Of a stretch of 64,000 nt of DNA, positions 44,732 to 53,148 are shown one piece after another (within the stretch, counting starts at the first letter, position 1; every line of letters begins with the position of its first letter). The DNA is from an uncultured Hymenobacter sp. (GTDB taxonomy: Bacteria; Bacteroidota; Bacteroidia; Cytophagales; Hymenobacteraceae), in NCBI GenBank assembly GCA_913776615.1, contig CAJYPK010000004.1:117860-181859 (forward strand). Direction: 5' to 3'. Under the pieces are notes generated by a model that saw only the letters and a program-made list of their open reading frames with translations, was not told where the DNA came from and did not search any database. The translations under genes and the position numbers were made by a program.

Positions 44732-46081
44732 ATGATTGAACATCCGCTGGCTTCTCGCTTTACGGTGCGGCACCCCGAGTGGGCCGCTAATGCTACGATT
44801 TACGAGGTAAACGTGCGTAACTACACGCCGGAAGGCACTTTTCGAGCCTTCGAGGCGCACCTGCCCCGGCTGGCCCGCATGGGCGTCGTCATCGTGTGGC
44901 TGATGCCGATTCATCCGATTGGCGAAATCGGGCGCAAGGGCTCGCTGGGGTCGCCCTACGCGGTGCGGGATTATTTCGGGGTCAACGAGGAATTTGGGAC
45001 GCTGGCCGACTTGCAGCACCTCGTAGCCACGGCCCACGGCCTGGGCCTCAGGGTAATTCTCGACTGGGTGGCCAACCACACGAGCCGCGACAACGCCCTC
45101 ATCGCCGCGCATCCCGACTGGTACCAGCACGACGCGCAGGGCCAGTTGGTGCCGCCCGTGGCCGACTGGACCGACGTAGTGGCCTTCGATTACACCAACC
45201 GCGAGTTGCGCCGGTACATGATAGCGGCGCTGGCCTACTGGGTGCGTGAGGCCGACATCGACGGCTACCGCTGCGACGTGGCGGGCCTAGTACCCACCGA
45301 CTTCTGGGACGAGGCCCGGCCCGCGCTGGAGGCCATCAAGCCGGTATTCATGCTGGCCGAGTGGGACGAGCTGTATCCTTCGGGTGGCCTTACCTGGGAG
45401 GAATTCAATTCGGATACCAAGCTACTGGAGCGGGCCTTCGACATGACCTTCGGCCTGCGCCTGCACTACCTGCTCGACCACGTTGCCGAGGGTAAGGCCC
45501 GCCTGGCCGACATCGACACCTACCTGGCGGCCGAGCGGGCGAAGTACCCGCCTACAACCTACCTCATGCACTTCACCAGCAACCACGACGTGAACAGCTG
45601 GGATGGTACCGAATACGAGCGCCTGGGGCCGCTGGCCCTGCCCTTCGCCGTGCTCACGGCCCTGCTGCCGGGTATGCCCATGCTCTACAGCGGCCAGGAG
45701 GCGGGGCTCAATCGCCGGCTGGCCTTCTTCGAGCGCGACACCATCGACTGGGCCGAGCTGCCGCTGCAAGACTTCTACACCAAGCTGTTGCAGCTCAAAA
45801 AGCGTCACCCCGCCCTGCGCAACGGCGACCCGGCCAGCCAGTTCCAGCGCCTGGCCACGCCCGAGGGGATGTACGGCTTCGTGCGCGAGAAAAACGGCGC
45901 GGCCGTCCTGGTGCTCATCAATGCCACCGCCGCGCCGCTGGAACTACCGGGCCAGAAAACGCCCATCAATCCGCAAAAAGGCTTGTTCGACGTATTCAGC
46001 GGCGAGCAGCTGACGCTGGCTCAGCCCAAGGCACGTACCGTGCCCGCCCACGGCTGGCGCGTACTACGCACCCGCGACTAA
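44732..46081 (+). CDS. GH13 alpha-amylase-family glycoside hydrolase, cytoplasmic paralog
   Basis: A 449-residue GH13 enzyme starting at ATG 44732 with no signal peptide (MIEHPLASRFTVRHPEWAAN). It parallels the upstream lipoprotein amylase along its whole catalytic region: DWVANHTS, GYRCDVAGLVP, MLAEWDE and FTSNHDVNSWD, ending VPAHGWRVLRT. The two probably arose by tandem duplication and now act in different compartments, one degrading glucan outside and one inside. The upstream in-frame extension to 44681 is repeat sequence and not coding. It is probably read with the lipoprotein amylase or from a promoter in the repeat. Confidence 0.92.
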   Translation: MIEHPLASRFTVRHPEWAANATIYEVNVRNYTPEGTFRAFEAHLPRLARMGVVIVWLMPIHPIGEIGRKGSLGSPYAVRDYFGVNEEFGTLADLQHLVATAHGLGLRVILDWVANHTSRDNALIAAHPDWYQHDAQGQLVPPVADWTDVVAFDYTNRELRRYMIAALAYWVREADIDGYRCDVAGLVPTDFWDEARPALEAIKPVFMLAEWDELYPSGGLTWEEFNSDTKLLERAFDMTFGLRLHYLLDHVAEGKARLADIDTYLAAERAKYPPTTYLMHFTSNHDVNSWDGTEYERLGPLALPFAVLTALLPGMPMLYSGQEAGLNRRLAFFERDTIDWAELPLQDFYTKLLQLKKRHPALRNGDPASQFQRLATPEGMYGFVREKNGAAVLVLINATAAPLELPGQKTPINPQKGLFDVFSGEQLTLAQPKARTVPAHGWRVLRTRD

Positions 46082-46127
46082 TTTCCGTCGGTCGGGCCGC
46101 GGCGGCTGCACCTTTTTTCGTTTTATC

Positions 46128-46457
46128 ATGGCCTATTTCTTTCTTTTTCTGGCTATCGTCAGCGAGGTGCTGGGAACCACGGCCCTCACGGCCTCCCAGC
46201 AATTTACCAAGCCCGTACCCAGCGTGCTCACCGTGCTCGGCTACGGGCTGGCTTTCTACTGCTTCAGCTTTTCGCTCAAAGCCATTCCGGTGGGCGTGGC
46301 CTACGCTATCTGGGGCGGGGTGGGGATCGTGCTGGTTACGCTCATCGGCTTTTTCTACTTCAAGCAACGGCTTGATTTACCGGCTTTGGCGGGCATCGCC
46401 CTCATCGTGATCGGCGTGCTGGTGATGCAGCTTTTTTCCAAGACGGTGACGCACTAG
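46128..46457 (+). CDS. Small multidrug resistance (SMR/EmrE-type) transporter
   Basis: A 109-residue four-helix transporter. E13 (LAIVSEVLGTTALTASQ) is the substrate/proton-coupling glutamate. The Gly-rich helix YAIWGGVGIVLV and the last helix (LAGIALIVIGVLVMQLF) are typical of the SMR family, which works as an antiparallel dimer exchanging protons for lipophilic cations or polyamines. SMR members also include guanidinium exporters and paired subunits; it is a single subunit here. It stands 46 bp after the amylase, so co-transcription is possible. Confidence 0.92.
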   Translation: MAYFFLFLAIVSEVLGTTALTASQQFTKPVPSVLTVLGYGLAFYCFSFSLKAIPVGVAYAIWGGVGIVLVTLIGFFYFKQRLDLPALAGIALIVIGVLVMQLFSKTVTH

Positions 46458-46503
46458 GGCCGCACCGGCCGCTCTCCCTGCTTCAGCGCTAATCTGCTTA
46501 TCC

Positions 46504-46935
46504 ATGTCGTGGCTTATCGAACCCTACGCCCCCGCGCACCGCGCACCGTTGCGTCAGCTCTACCTGGCTGCCCGGCGCGCCAGCTTCACCTGGCAACACC
46601 CCGCTAAATTTGAATTACTTGACTTTGACCAAGCTACGGCGGATGAAAAGCTCGCCGTGGCCCTGCACCAGGGTGAGCCCATCGGCTTCGTTGCTTGGTG
46701 GCCGCCCGATAATTTTATCCATTCCCTGTTTGTTGCCCCTACCTGGCAGGGCCGCGGCGTTGGCACCGCGCTGCTGCAAGCTGCCCTTGCCAGCGTAGGC
46801 CGGCCGGCTACCCTCAAATGCCTGCAAGCCAATACGCCGGCCCTGCGATTTTACGCCGCCCAAGGTTGGGATAAGGTCGGCAGCGGCGAGAGTCCCGAGG
46901 GTCCTTATTTTTTACTGGCCCTACGGGCCGGGTAG
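46504..46935 (+). CDS. GNAT-family N-acetyltransferase
   Basis: A 143-residue acetyltransferase of the minimal GNAT size, starting at ATG 46504. It has the central EPIGFVAWWPPDNFIHSLFV strand pair, the acetyl-CoA binding loop TWQGRGVGTALLQAAL, and the terminal NTPALRFYAAQGWDKVGSG. It follows the SMR transporter gene by 46 bp and is probably in the same transcript. The substrate is not predictable. A bidirectional terminator at 46988 separates it from the convergent peptide cassette. Confidence 0.87.
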   Translation: MSWLIEPYAPAHRAPLRQLYLAARRASFTWQHPAKFELLDFDQATADEKLAVALHQGEPIGFVAWWPPDNFIHSLFVAPTWQGRGVGTALLQAALASVGRPATLKCLQANTPALRFYAAQGWDKVGSGESPEGPYFLLALRAG

Positions 46936-46987
46936 ACAACTAGCGCACGCTAGCCTTCTTGCGGGTATACGTACCCCTCGAATGCTT

Positions 46988-47032
46988 GAAGCCAGCCTGG
47001 CAGAACCTATAGGTTGCTACCTGGCTGGCTTC
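46988..47032. terminator. Bidirectional terminator between the GNAT and peptide genes
   Basis: GAAGCCAGCC (46988-46997) pairs with GGCTGGCTTC (47023-47032). The stem continues with mismatches, and the loop holds the small palindrome AACCTATAGGTT. T-rich bases follow on one side (TTCTTGG). It lies between two convergent units. Confidence 0.75.
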
Positions 47033-47090
47033 TTGGCTAATTACCCGTAGCACTACCACGCAGTGCCCGGACTAAGCCAATAGAATAAAC

Positions 47091-47228
47091 TTATTGAGCA
47101 TCGGGGCTACCGCCGAACAACGACCAAGAGCCGCTCAACGACTCCAGACGTTGCTCCAGCTCCTCTACTTCGAAGAGGTTAGTTACTACTTCTTCGGCAA
47201 CTTCTTGTGATTTAGGAAAGTTTTCCAT
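47091..47228 (-). CDS. Putative peptide precursor, 45 residues, with one C-terminal Trp
   Basis: A 45-residue frame from ATG 47228 to TAA at 47093-47091, too short for standard gene calls. It begins MENFPKSQEVAEEVVTNLFE and ends in a Gly/Ser-rich segment SGSWSLFGGSPDAQ. The first 30 residues are acidic and helical, with an E-rich leader character (FEVEELEQRLE). W35 is the only Trp; there is no Cys. It is 216 bp downstream of the M50 gene on the same strand and just upstream of a terminator. A Bacteroidota-type -7 box, TATGTTTG, at 47392-47399 could give it its own promoter, though no matching -33 box is visible. It may be a signal or RiPP precursor. The call is inferred from position and composition. 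Confidence 0.6.
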   Translation of the reverse strand: MENFPKSQEVAEEVVTNLFEVEELEQRLESLSGSWSLFGGSPDAQ

Positions 47229-47444
47229 GTGTGAAAAAAATGATAAGATGAACGGGTGAAAGAAAACCGTCGGCAGCTCACCCGAATTAAGCTACCTACG
47301 CGCAGTGTGGAAGTTATCGCTATCCACTTGATAACATGCGCATAACGCAGACTATTGCAGGCGATTTTGACACCAACCACTTACTACGCAGCAAACATAT
47401 GGTATTTTTTATGAAATTTATTTATTTTTTATACATTTATTTTC

Positions 47445-48629
47445 TTAGCCTGTTTTTGAATTAGATCTTAGTCTCTTACTTACTTGATTCACAAACATTT
47501 TAATGAGTAGAATGTAAAAAACAAGGAACAGCATAAAGTTGCTGGGTAGCTCTTTTAGACATTCCATCCCGCGGGTACACTTGGTGAGTAGCAGCCAGGC
47601 AGTGACCGGAAACTGCATTACCTGGTAGCCGTAGCGGGTACACACGTAGGCGGCGAACACTAGAATCAGCAACGTATTCATTAGCCCGTACAGCAGCAGC
47701 AGCGCCTCCGCACGCGTGGGGCGGCGCATCCGCCCAAGCGCCATATCCCGCAGGGTCGAGTAAGCCAAGAAGTGTTTCAGCAACTCAGCAGCCTTGTCCA
47801 ACAGATTAGGCGTGTTCGTCAGATCGACTACTAGCCAGTAGCCGTCGTGGCGCACGAAGGGGTTGAGCTGCCACAGGGCCAGTACCGTAACCGTAGCCGC
47901 GGCGGCCAGGCAGGAGTTCCAGCCCGTAACAGCGTAGGTAGCTACTAAAACATTGGCGTACAGCAACTGGCTTGCAATACCCGCCAGATTTGTAATTAGC
48001 CGCTGCTGCCGGCTACCTAGCCAGATATTGCTGACATCAGCGTAAAAAACCGGAAATAAGTAGGCATAGAAGCCGAAGCCGATGCCGCCGTGCCGGATAC
48101 CAAACTGTCCGCAGGCGGCGATGTGGCCGAATTCGTGCACGAAGATGGAGGCGTACACGAGCGGTGCCAGGAGCCAGTAGGAAACGTCCGTAGTAGCTGG
48201 CTTTAGCAAGAGCAGGGCAGCGGCCAGTAGGAGCACCGTTGCAAAAAGCCCCCAGAAATAGCGCGGCGTATACACCGGGCGCAACGGTCGGGCGCACCAG
48301 GCTGCTACTGCGGCCGACAGTAATTCTACTCGCAAGGCTAAGTAGGTAGTGTGCGCCGCGGGTACCCGGTCGGGAGCCCCATCCCGCGCCAGCACCCCGT
48401 ACCCACCAAACCGATTGGCGACCAGCCGCCCAAATGCCTCTTCGGACAAGGCCAGCCGAAACTGCTCGTTGAACTGCTGCCGGGCCTGGGACATGGTATC
48501 CGCGGCCAAGAGCACGTCAAGTAAATCGGCCGTGTGCTGATTCACCAGCAGATTATGCCCCGTCGGCGTGTGAATAACCCAGCGCCGGGCGTCGAAAACG
48601 CACAGCTGGACGTTAGCTCGTAACAGCAT
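47445..48629 (-). CDS. M50 site-2-type membrane metallopeptidase with a PqqD/RRE-like N-terminal domain
   Basis: A 394-residue membrane zinc protease. Residues 1-80 look like a PqqD/RRE domain (RRWVIHTPTGHNLLVNQHTA, MSQARQQFNEQFRL), which binds leader peptides in RiPP systems. The zinc motif HEFGH is at 165-169 in a hydrophobic segment (LAPLVYASIFVHEFGH). The second motif NPFVRHDGYWLVVDLTNTPN, at 256-275, matches the NPFxxxDGYxxxxDxxxxPN signature of the YydH-type peptide zinc metalloproteases associated with bacteriocin and RiPP export. About six transmembrane segments follow. It starts 11 bp past the upstream gene's stop, so translation is probably coupled. The RRE-like reading is by pattern only. 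Confidence 0.85.
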   Translation of the reverse strand: MLLRANVQLCVFDARRWVIHTPTGHNLLVNQHTADLLDVLLAADTMSQARQQFNEQFRLALSEEAFGRLVANRFGGYGVLARDGAPDRVPAAHTTYLALRVELLSAAVAAWCARPLRPVYTPRYFWGLFATVLLLAAALLLLKPATTDVSYWLLAPLVYASIFVHEFGHIAACGQFGIRHGGIGFGFYAYLFPVFYADVSNIWLGSRQQRLITNLAGIASQLLYANVLVATYAVTGWNSCLAAAATVTVLALWQLNPFVRHDGYWLVVDLTNTPNLLDKAAELLKHFLAYSTLRDMALGRMRRPTRAEALLLLYGLMNTLLILVFAAYVCTRYGYQVMQFPVTAWLLLTKCTRGMECLKELPSNFMLFLVFYILLIKMFVNQVSKRLRSNSKTG

Positions 48630-48640
48630 GACGGCGGGAC

Positions 48641-50581
48641 TTAGCAGGTGAAAATTGCCTTGCGACTAAATACGCTCAAGGCGTTGAGGGCCGTGCTGGT
48701 CGTGAAAACCCGGTTGTGGTCGTCGATGACCACGTTCACACCAAACGAGCTGGGCCGCCACTGCTTGACTTCGGCAGGCTCCGCTACGTCGGTTGCCGGG
48801 ATGCGCAAGACACGGGCCGTTGGCCAGCTACCGTCGGCCGTTTGCTGGCTCAGCAGCCAGCCGACTCCCAACTCGGCAGCAGTCAGACATTCAGGCTGGT
48901 CGCTGGTGAGTAGCGCCTGAATAGCTAATGCCGTATAGAAGGCGCTGCCGCCCGCCGCCGCCGCCCCGGCCCACGCGCCGCTGGGTAGTTGCTGCACCAT
49001 GAGCCAGTGCAGAGCTGCTTGACACTGCGCCCGGTACGCGGCCTGCGGAGCCAGCGCACGCACCGCAAAGGAGGTAGCGTAGATGGGGCTAGTCCACCAG
49101 TAAGAGTGCCAGCAGCCGGCCGGCTGCTGCTGCTGCGCTAAGTAGGCGCAGCTGGCCTGGTACTGCTCGGCCAGGGCCGGGAATAAGTGCAGCACGCACG
49201 CCGCCGCCGCCGTAACGCACGCGTGGGGGGCCAGCCAGGCCTCGACGCCCACCCGCGGGGGCAAAGCCAACCGGCTACGCAAGCGGTCTGCGTGGCAGTA
49301 AGTTGCCCAGCCACCATCGGCCCGCAGGTGGGCCAGCCACGTTTGCAGCTGCCGCGCATCGGCTTCGCCCCACACCCGCTGTCGCAAGCCGATGGCAAAG
49401 CTCAGGGAGTCGCCGTCCTGAGCCATGCTTTCATTGTAGGCGCCTGGCAGCGCAAACGATGCGTCGAACGCATCGTGCGCCAACTGCGAGCCCTCGGGGG
49501 TTTCGGCCAGTTGCAGGCCCACGTAGGCCGTAACCCAGGCAACGCTTGGCCCGGCACTGGTCATGAAGTCCGTCCAGCGGCCGTGGGCGTCCCGGGCGGA
49601 GCGCAAGTGCTGCACCGCGTAGTTGATTGCCGCCCGGATGACTACCGGGCTGGCTACCACTGGCCCCACGTGCAAGGGCTCCGTACTCTTACGCGCTTTG
49701 ATGGCCGTTTTTTGCAGCAGCCACTCTAGTTCCTTCTGGTATTCCTGACACCTGGTTGCGAGTAAGCCCAGGTAGTCGGCTAGCTCCTCCAGCCCCAGCT
49801 CCTGCGCGATGCGCAAGCTGGCGGTGTAATAGCTATCTGCCTGTTGCAGAAGCTGCTGCGCCGCCCCCGAAGTATAAAAGTAGCTTTGCACCTGCCTTAT
49901 CGACAACTGCTTTATTTGTAATCCTTTACCAGCCAGGTATTCTTCCACCAGCGAGTGCGCGTACGTAAATTGACCGCTCTCCCAATCCTGGCGAAAATCC
50001 TCTACGTCGTCGAGGCACTGGGCCGCAATGTGCAGGTAGCGCAGGCACTGCTGCAACGCGGGCACGGGTTGCCATTCAGCCGACAGGCTGGCCAGGGCGT
50101 AAGCCATCGCGTAGCTCACGGCTGACTTACCAGCCGCAACCTGCTCGAAAAGAGCCAGCGAGAAGGGCGCCCGCTGGCCAGCCAGCTGTTTTTCGAGCAG
50201 ATTAGCCGCCGCGTATTCGTGCTTACACTGCTCAAAGGCCGGCCAGAAAGCGGCGTCTTCGGCAAAGAGCTGCGCCAGCCCCCGCACCGCTTGCTCGTGC
50301 AAGGCGAGGTACCCGAACAGGCGCTTCGACGTCGGCTGAGCAGCTATTCCGGGCTTCTCATCCAGTAGGGAATCGAGACCCAGCAAAAACCTAAAGTACA
50401 AGTAGCTGTAGCCCGTCAGCCTGGTTAGACGCTCCCGCGCAATGGCAGGAAAAGCGGGAGCCAGGTACTGGGCCAGGTGCAGGTAAAACTGGTGCCTCTG
50501 CAAGAGGTCGTCGGCCGAAACTTCCTGGTGAAGCTCGACTGGCAGTTGCAAAGAAGAAATAAATTCTTTTATCTCCTTCAT
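48641..50581 (-). CDS. Two-domain protein: class I isoprenoid-synthase-like N-half and prenyltransferase/squalene-cyclase-like C-half
   Basis: A 646-residue soluble protein. The N-terminal half (about 1-300) is all-helical with an aspartate-rich motif DDVED at 191-195 in AAQCLDDVEDFRQDWESGQF, which matches the DDxxD metal-diphosphate site of class I isoprenoid synthases; the D-W-E-x-G continuation recalls ComQ-like and squalene/phytoene-synthase-like enzymes. A second acidic stretch is LGLDSLLDEK (68-77). The C-terminal half (about 310-640) carries repeats like GCWHSYWWTSPIYATSFAV, PSGAWAGAAAAGGSAFYTAL and QTADGSWPTARVL, similar to prenyltransferase/squalene-oxidase QW repeats. I see no class II DXDD; DGDS at 389-392 is the nearest. 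It is the first gene of the peptide cassette. Confidence 0.78.
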   Translation of the reverse strand: MKEIKEFISSLQLPVELHQEVSADDLLQRHQFYLHLAQYLAPAFPAIARERLTRLTGYSYLYFRFLLGLDSLLDEKPGIAAQPTSKRLFGYLALHEQAVRGLAQLFAEDAAFWPAFEQCKHEYAAANLLEKQLAGQRAPFSLALFEQVAAGKSAVSYAMAYALASLSAEWQPVPALQQCLRYLHIAAQCLDDVEDFRQDWESGQFTYAHSLVEEYLAGKGLQIKQLSIRQVQSYFYTSGAAQQLLQQADSYYTASLRIAQELGLEELADYLGLLATRCQEYQKELEWLLQKTAIKARKSTEPLHVGPVVASPVVIRAAINYAVQHLRSARDAHGRWTDFMTSAGPSVAWVTAYVGLQLAETPEGSQLAHDAFDASFALPGAYNESMAQDGDSLSFAIGLRQRVWGEADARQLQTWLAHLRADGGWATYCHADRLRSRLALPPRVGVEAWLAPHACVTAAAACVLHLFPALAEQYQASCAYLAQQQQPAGCWHSYWWTSPIYATSFAVRALAPQAAYRAQCQAALHWLMVQQLPSGAWAGAAAAGGSAFYTALAIQALLTSDQPECLTAAELGVGWLLSQQTADGSWPTARVLRIPATDVAEPAEVKQWRPSSFGVNVVIDDHNRVFTTSTALNALSVFSRKAIFTC

Positions 50582-50715
50582 TCTAGACCACAGTGTTTAA
50601 TACAACCGGGGCGCAAGATATAATAAGTTATGAATAGTACAAGTAAATACGCTTGAGCGCAACCTCAATTATATTGTGAAAGCCCATAGGCTGTGGGCGG
50701 GCTACGGCACGCAAA

Positions 50716-50746
50716 AAGCCCATAGCAACGCTGTTGCTATGGGCTT
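50716..50746 (-). terminator. Terminator downstream of the M1 peptidase
   Basis: A perfect 14-bp stem AAGCCCATAGCAAC / GTTGCTATGGGCTT with loop GCT; the minus-strand end continues into TTTGCG. The 339-bp gap 50582-50920 also holds a small hairpin GCGAGTCTGGAGACTCGC near 50825 and part of a second AAGCCCATAG copy near 50683, but no gene. Confidence 0.8.
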
Positions 50747-50920
50747 CTTGTTGGCGCTTTTACGCGTGCGCCGAGTATTGCCTTGGGCTCGCGGAGGGCT
50801 GCTATCTGCTCGTTATCATTCCGCGAGTCTGGAGACTCGCCCCACTGGGTGGCCTACCGTTACGCGCTGCGCGCTAAACGGTGGCCAGCAGGCAGCGAGT
50901 CGGCGGTGCTTGTGCACTGG

Positions 50921-52927
50921 CTATTCTGGCAGCTTCATGGCGCGCCAGGTATTGTTGAAGCGGTTGGCGTCGGGCAGCAGGTTGGTGGGGTTGAGCACCA
51001 CTTGCGTAAGCGGCGAAGTCGTATTGGCCCGGAACGTCCAGGTGCCGCCGCGCTGCCAGATTTCGACGGGCAGGCGCACGGTGGTTTTCTTGCCGTTGCT
51101 CTCGGTGATTTCGGCCGTGACGGGCATGGCCATCTGGCCTTTATTTTCGATGGAGATGAGCGAGCCCTTGCTAGGGTCCTGGTTCACGTAGGCCACCGAG
51201 TTCACGGCCTGGTCGAGCTGCCAGTTTTCGAAGAACCACTCGTGCCAGAACCACGTCAGGTCTTCACCGGCCACATTGTTCATGGTGCGGAAGAAGTCGC
51301 GCGGCTGCGGGTGCTTGAAGGCCCAGCGCTTGATGTAGGTACGGAAGGCGTAGTCGAAGCGCTCCGGCCCCAGGATTTCCTGGCGCAGCAGGTACAGGCC
51401 GAAGCCCGTTTTGGAATACGCCGCGTAGCCCAGGTTGCGGGCCTGCGTCACGTCGGGCACGGTGTAGGGCGTATCCATGTTGGGGTCTTGCAGGGCGCGC
51501 ACGATGCCGGGCGTCATGCGGGTTTCCACTTCCTCGATGGCCTTGTACTCACCGTTGTTGAAATCCTTGGTGGATAAGATGTTGATAAAGGTGTTAAAAC
51601 CTTCGTCCATCCACGGATACTTGCGCTCGTTGGAGCCCACGATCATCGGAAACCAGTTGTGGCCGAACTCGTGGTCGGTCACGCTCCACAGGGCCGCCTT
51701 CCGCGACTTGGCCCCGCAGAACACGATGCCCGGGTACTCCATGCCACCCACTACGCCGGCCACGTTGGTGGCCACCGGGTAGGTGTACTCGTACCACTGC
51801 TTGGAGTTGAATTCGATGCTTTTTTTCACGTACTCGGTGCTGCGGTTCCAGGCGGTATCCTGGGCGGCTTCGACCGGGTAGAGCGACATGGCCAGCGACT
51901 TACGGCCGCTGGGCAGGTTCATTTTGGCGGCGTCCCACACGAAGGCGGCCGAGGCGGCCCAGGCCACGTCGCGGGCCTGCTGGCACTTAAAGTGCCAGGT
52001 GAGGCGGCCATTGCGCCCGGCCGGGCGCGAGCCCGCCTGCGTCACTTCGTCGGGACCGCGCACGATCACCGTCTTGTCCGAGCCGGCGGACTGGGCCAGG
52101 CGCTTTGCCTGGCTGGCGGTCAGCACTTCGGCTCCGTTGACCAGCTCACCCGAGCCGCCCACGATGAAGTTGGCCGGCACGTTGATGGTATAATCGTAAT
52201 TACCATAATCGAGGTAAAACTCGGCCGTCATGTAGGGCAGCGTATTCCAGCCCTCCACGTCGTCGTACACGGCCATGCGCGGGTACCACTGCGCCACCTC
52301 GAAGATTTCCCCGTTCTGGGTTTTGAGCCGGCCCAGGCGGTCGGAGCCGTACTCGGGGATGTTGAAGGCGTAGCCGATGTTGATTTTGAGCTTGTCGCCG
52401 TGCGGCTTCAGGGGCTCGGGCAGGATAATCTGCATCCGCGTATCGGTAACGCGGTAATTGGCCGTCATTTTCTTGCCGTGCAGCTCGATGGTCACGGCCT
52501 GGAGCGAGTCGCCACCCTGGAAGCTGCGCGCCCCATTGCCGAAGCGGCTGCCCGCCAGCGGCGTGGCCGCCGAGCCCCGCGAATCGGCCCGGTACAGGTT
52601 CTGGTCGAGTTGCAGCCACACGAAGGGCAGCGCGTCGGGGCTGTTATTCGTGTACGTAATGGCGACGTTGGCCGTCACGCGGGCCGCCTTGTCGTCGAGG
52701 CTGGCGGCAATCTGGTAGTCGGCCGCGTTTTGCCAGTAGGTGGCTGCCGGCGCGCCGCCGGCCGTGCGCGTGGCCGGCCCCACTTGGTTAAGGTAGTCGG
52801 GGTTGAACAGCGCCCGGGCATTATAAGGCGGCAGCGAGCCCGTGGGCGGCGCCATTTGCTGGGCCTGGGCAGTACCGGCCAGCAGGGCCGCACCGCTAAG
52901 CAGCGTGGCAACAAGGTTTTTTTTCAT
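50921..52927 (-). CDS. M1-family metallopeptidase (aminopeptidase N-like)
   Basis: A 668-residue secreted zinc peptidase starting at ATG 52927 ([20 protein letters not shown]), with signal cleavage near AQA. The exopeptidase motif is GGMEYPGIV (a GxMEN variant). The zinc site is [20 protein letters not shown] followed by WMDEGFN, a full HEXXHX18E. The N-terminal beta domain includes [20 protein letters not shown]. The C-terminal part is short compared with classical aminopeptidase N, as in Bacteroidota secreted M1 peptidases. It should trim peptides in the periplasm or at the surface. It is monocistronic and followed by a strong terminator. Confidence 0.93.
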   Translation of the reverse strand: MKKNLVATLLSGAALLAGTAQAQQMAPPTGSLPPYNARALFNPDYLNQVGPATRTAGGAPAATYWQNAADYQIAASLDDKAARVTANVAITYTNNSPDALPFVWLQLDQNLYRADSRGSAATPLAGSRFGNGARSFQGGDSLQAVTIELHGKKMTANYRVTDTRMQIILPEPLKPHGDKLKINIGYAFNIPEYGSDRLGRLKTQNGEIFEVAQWYPRMAVYDDVEGWNTLPYMTAEFYLDYGNYDYTINVPANFIVGGSGELVNGAEVLTASQAKRLAQSAGSDKTVIVRGPDEVTQAGSRPAGRNGRLTWHFKCQQARDVAWAASAAFVWDAAKMNLPSGRKSLAMSLYPVEAAQDTAWNRSTEYVKKSIEFNSKQWYEYTYPVATNVAGVVGGMEYPGIVFCGAKSRKAALWSVTDHEFGHNWFPMIVGSNERKYPWMDEGFNTFINILSTKDFNNGEYKAIEEVETRMTPGIVRALQDPNMDTPYTVPDVTQARNLGYAAYSKTGFGLYLLRQEILGPERFDYAFRTYIKRWAFKHPQPRDFFRTMNNVAGEDLTWFWHEWFFENWQLDQAVNSVAYVNQDPSKGSLISIENKGQMAMPVTAEITESNGKKTTVRLPVEIWQRGGTWTFRANTTSPLTQVVLNPTNLLPDANRFNNTWRAMKLPE

Positions 52928-53148
52928 GAAAAAAAGAGCAGGCATTTCGCCAAAAATAGGCAGCTCCCGCAAAGTATGGGTGAAGAATCTGCGTCGTAGT
53001 AGTTGCCAGGGTGGCAAAGACTCCCACGCGGGCGGCCCTGTTGCAGCGGCCGCCGGCCAAGTAGCGCAGAGCGGTACTCCATTTCCGCGTTGAGATGGCC
53101 GCCTGCCGCTAAACGGAGTGCCGCTCTGTTTTACCCTTTTTCTTCCCC

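Noticed and set aside
47186..47380. Second minus-strand frame overlapping the peptide region (64 residues)
   Set aside because: It is AT-rich, full of Ser/Phe/His runs, overlaps the start of the better peptide frame in another phase and has no motif.
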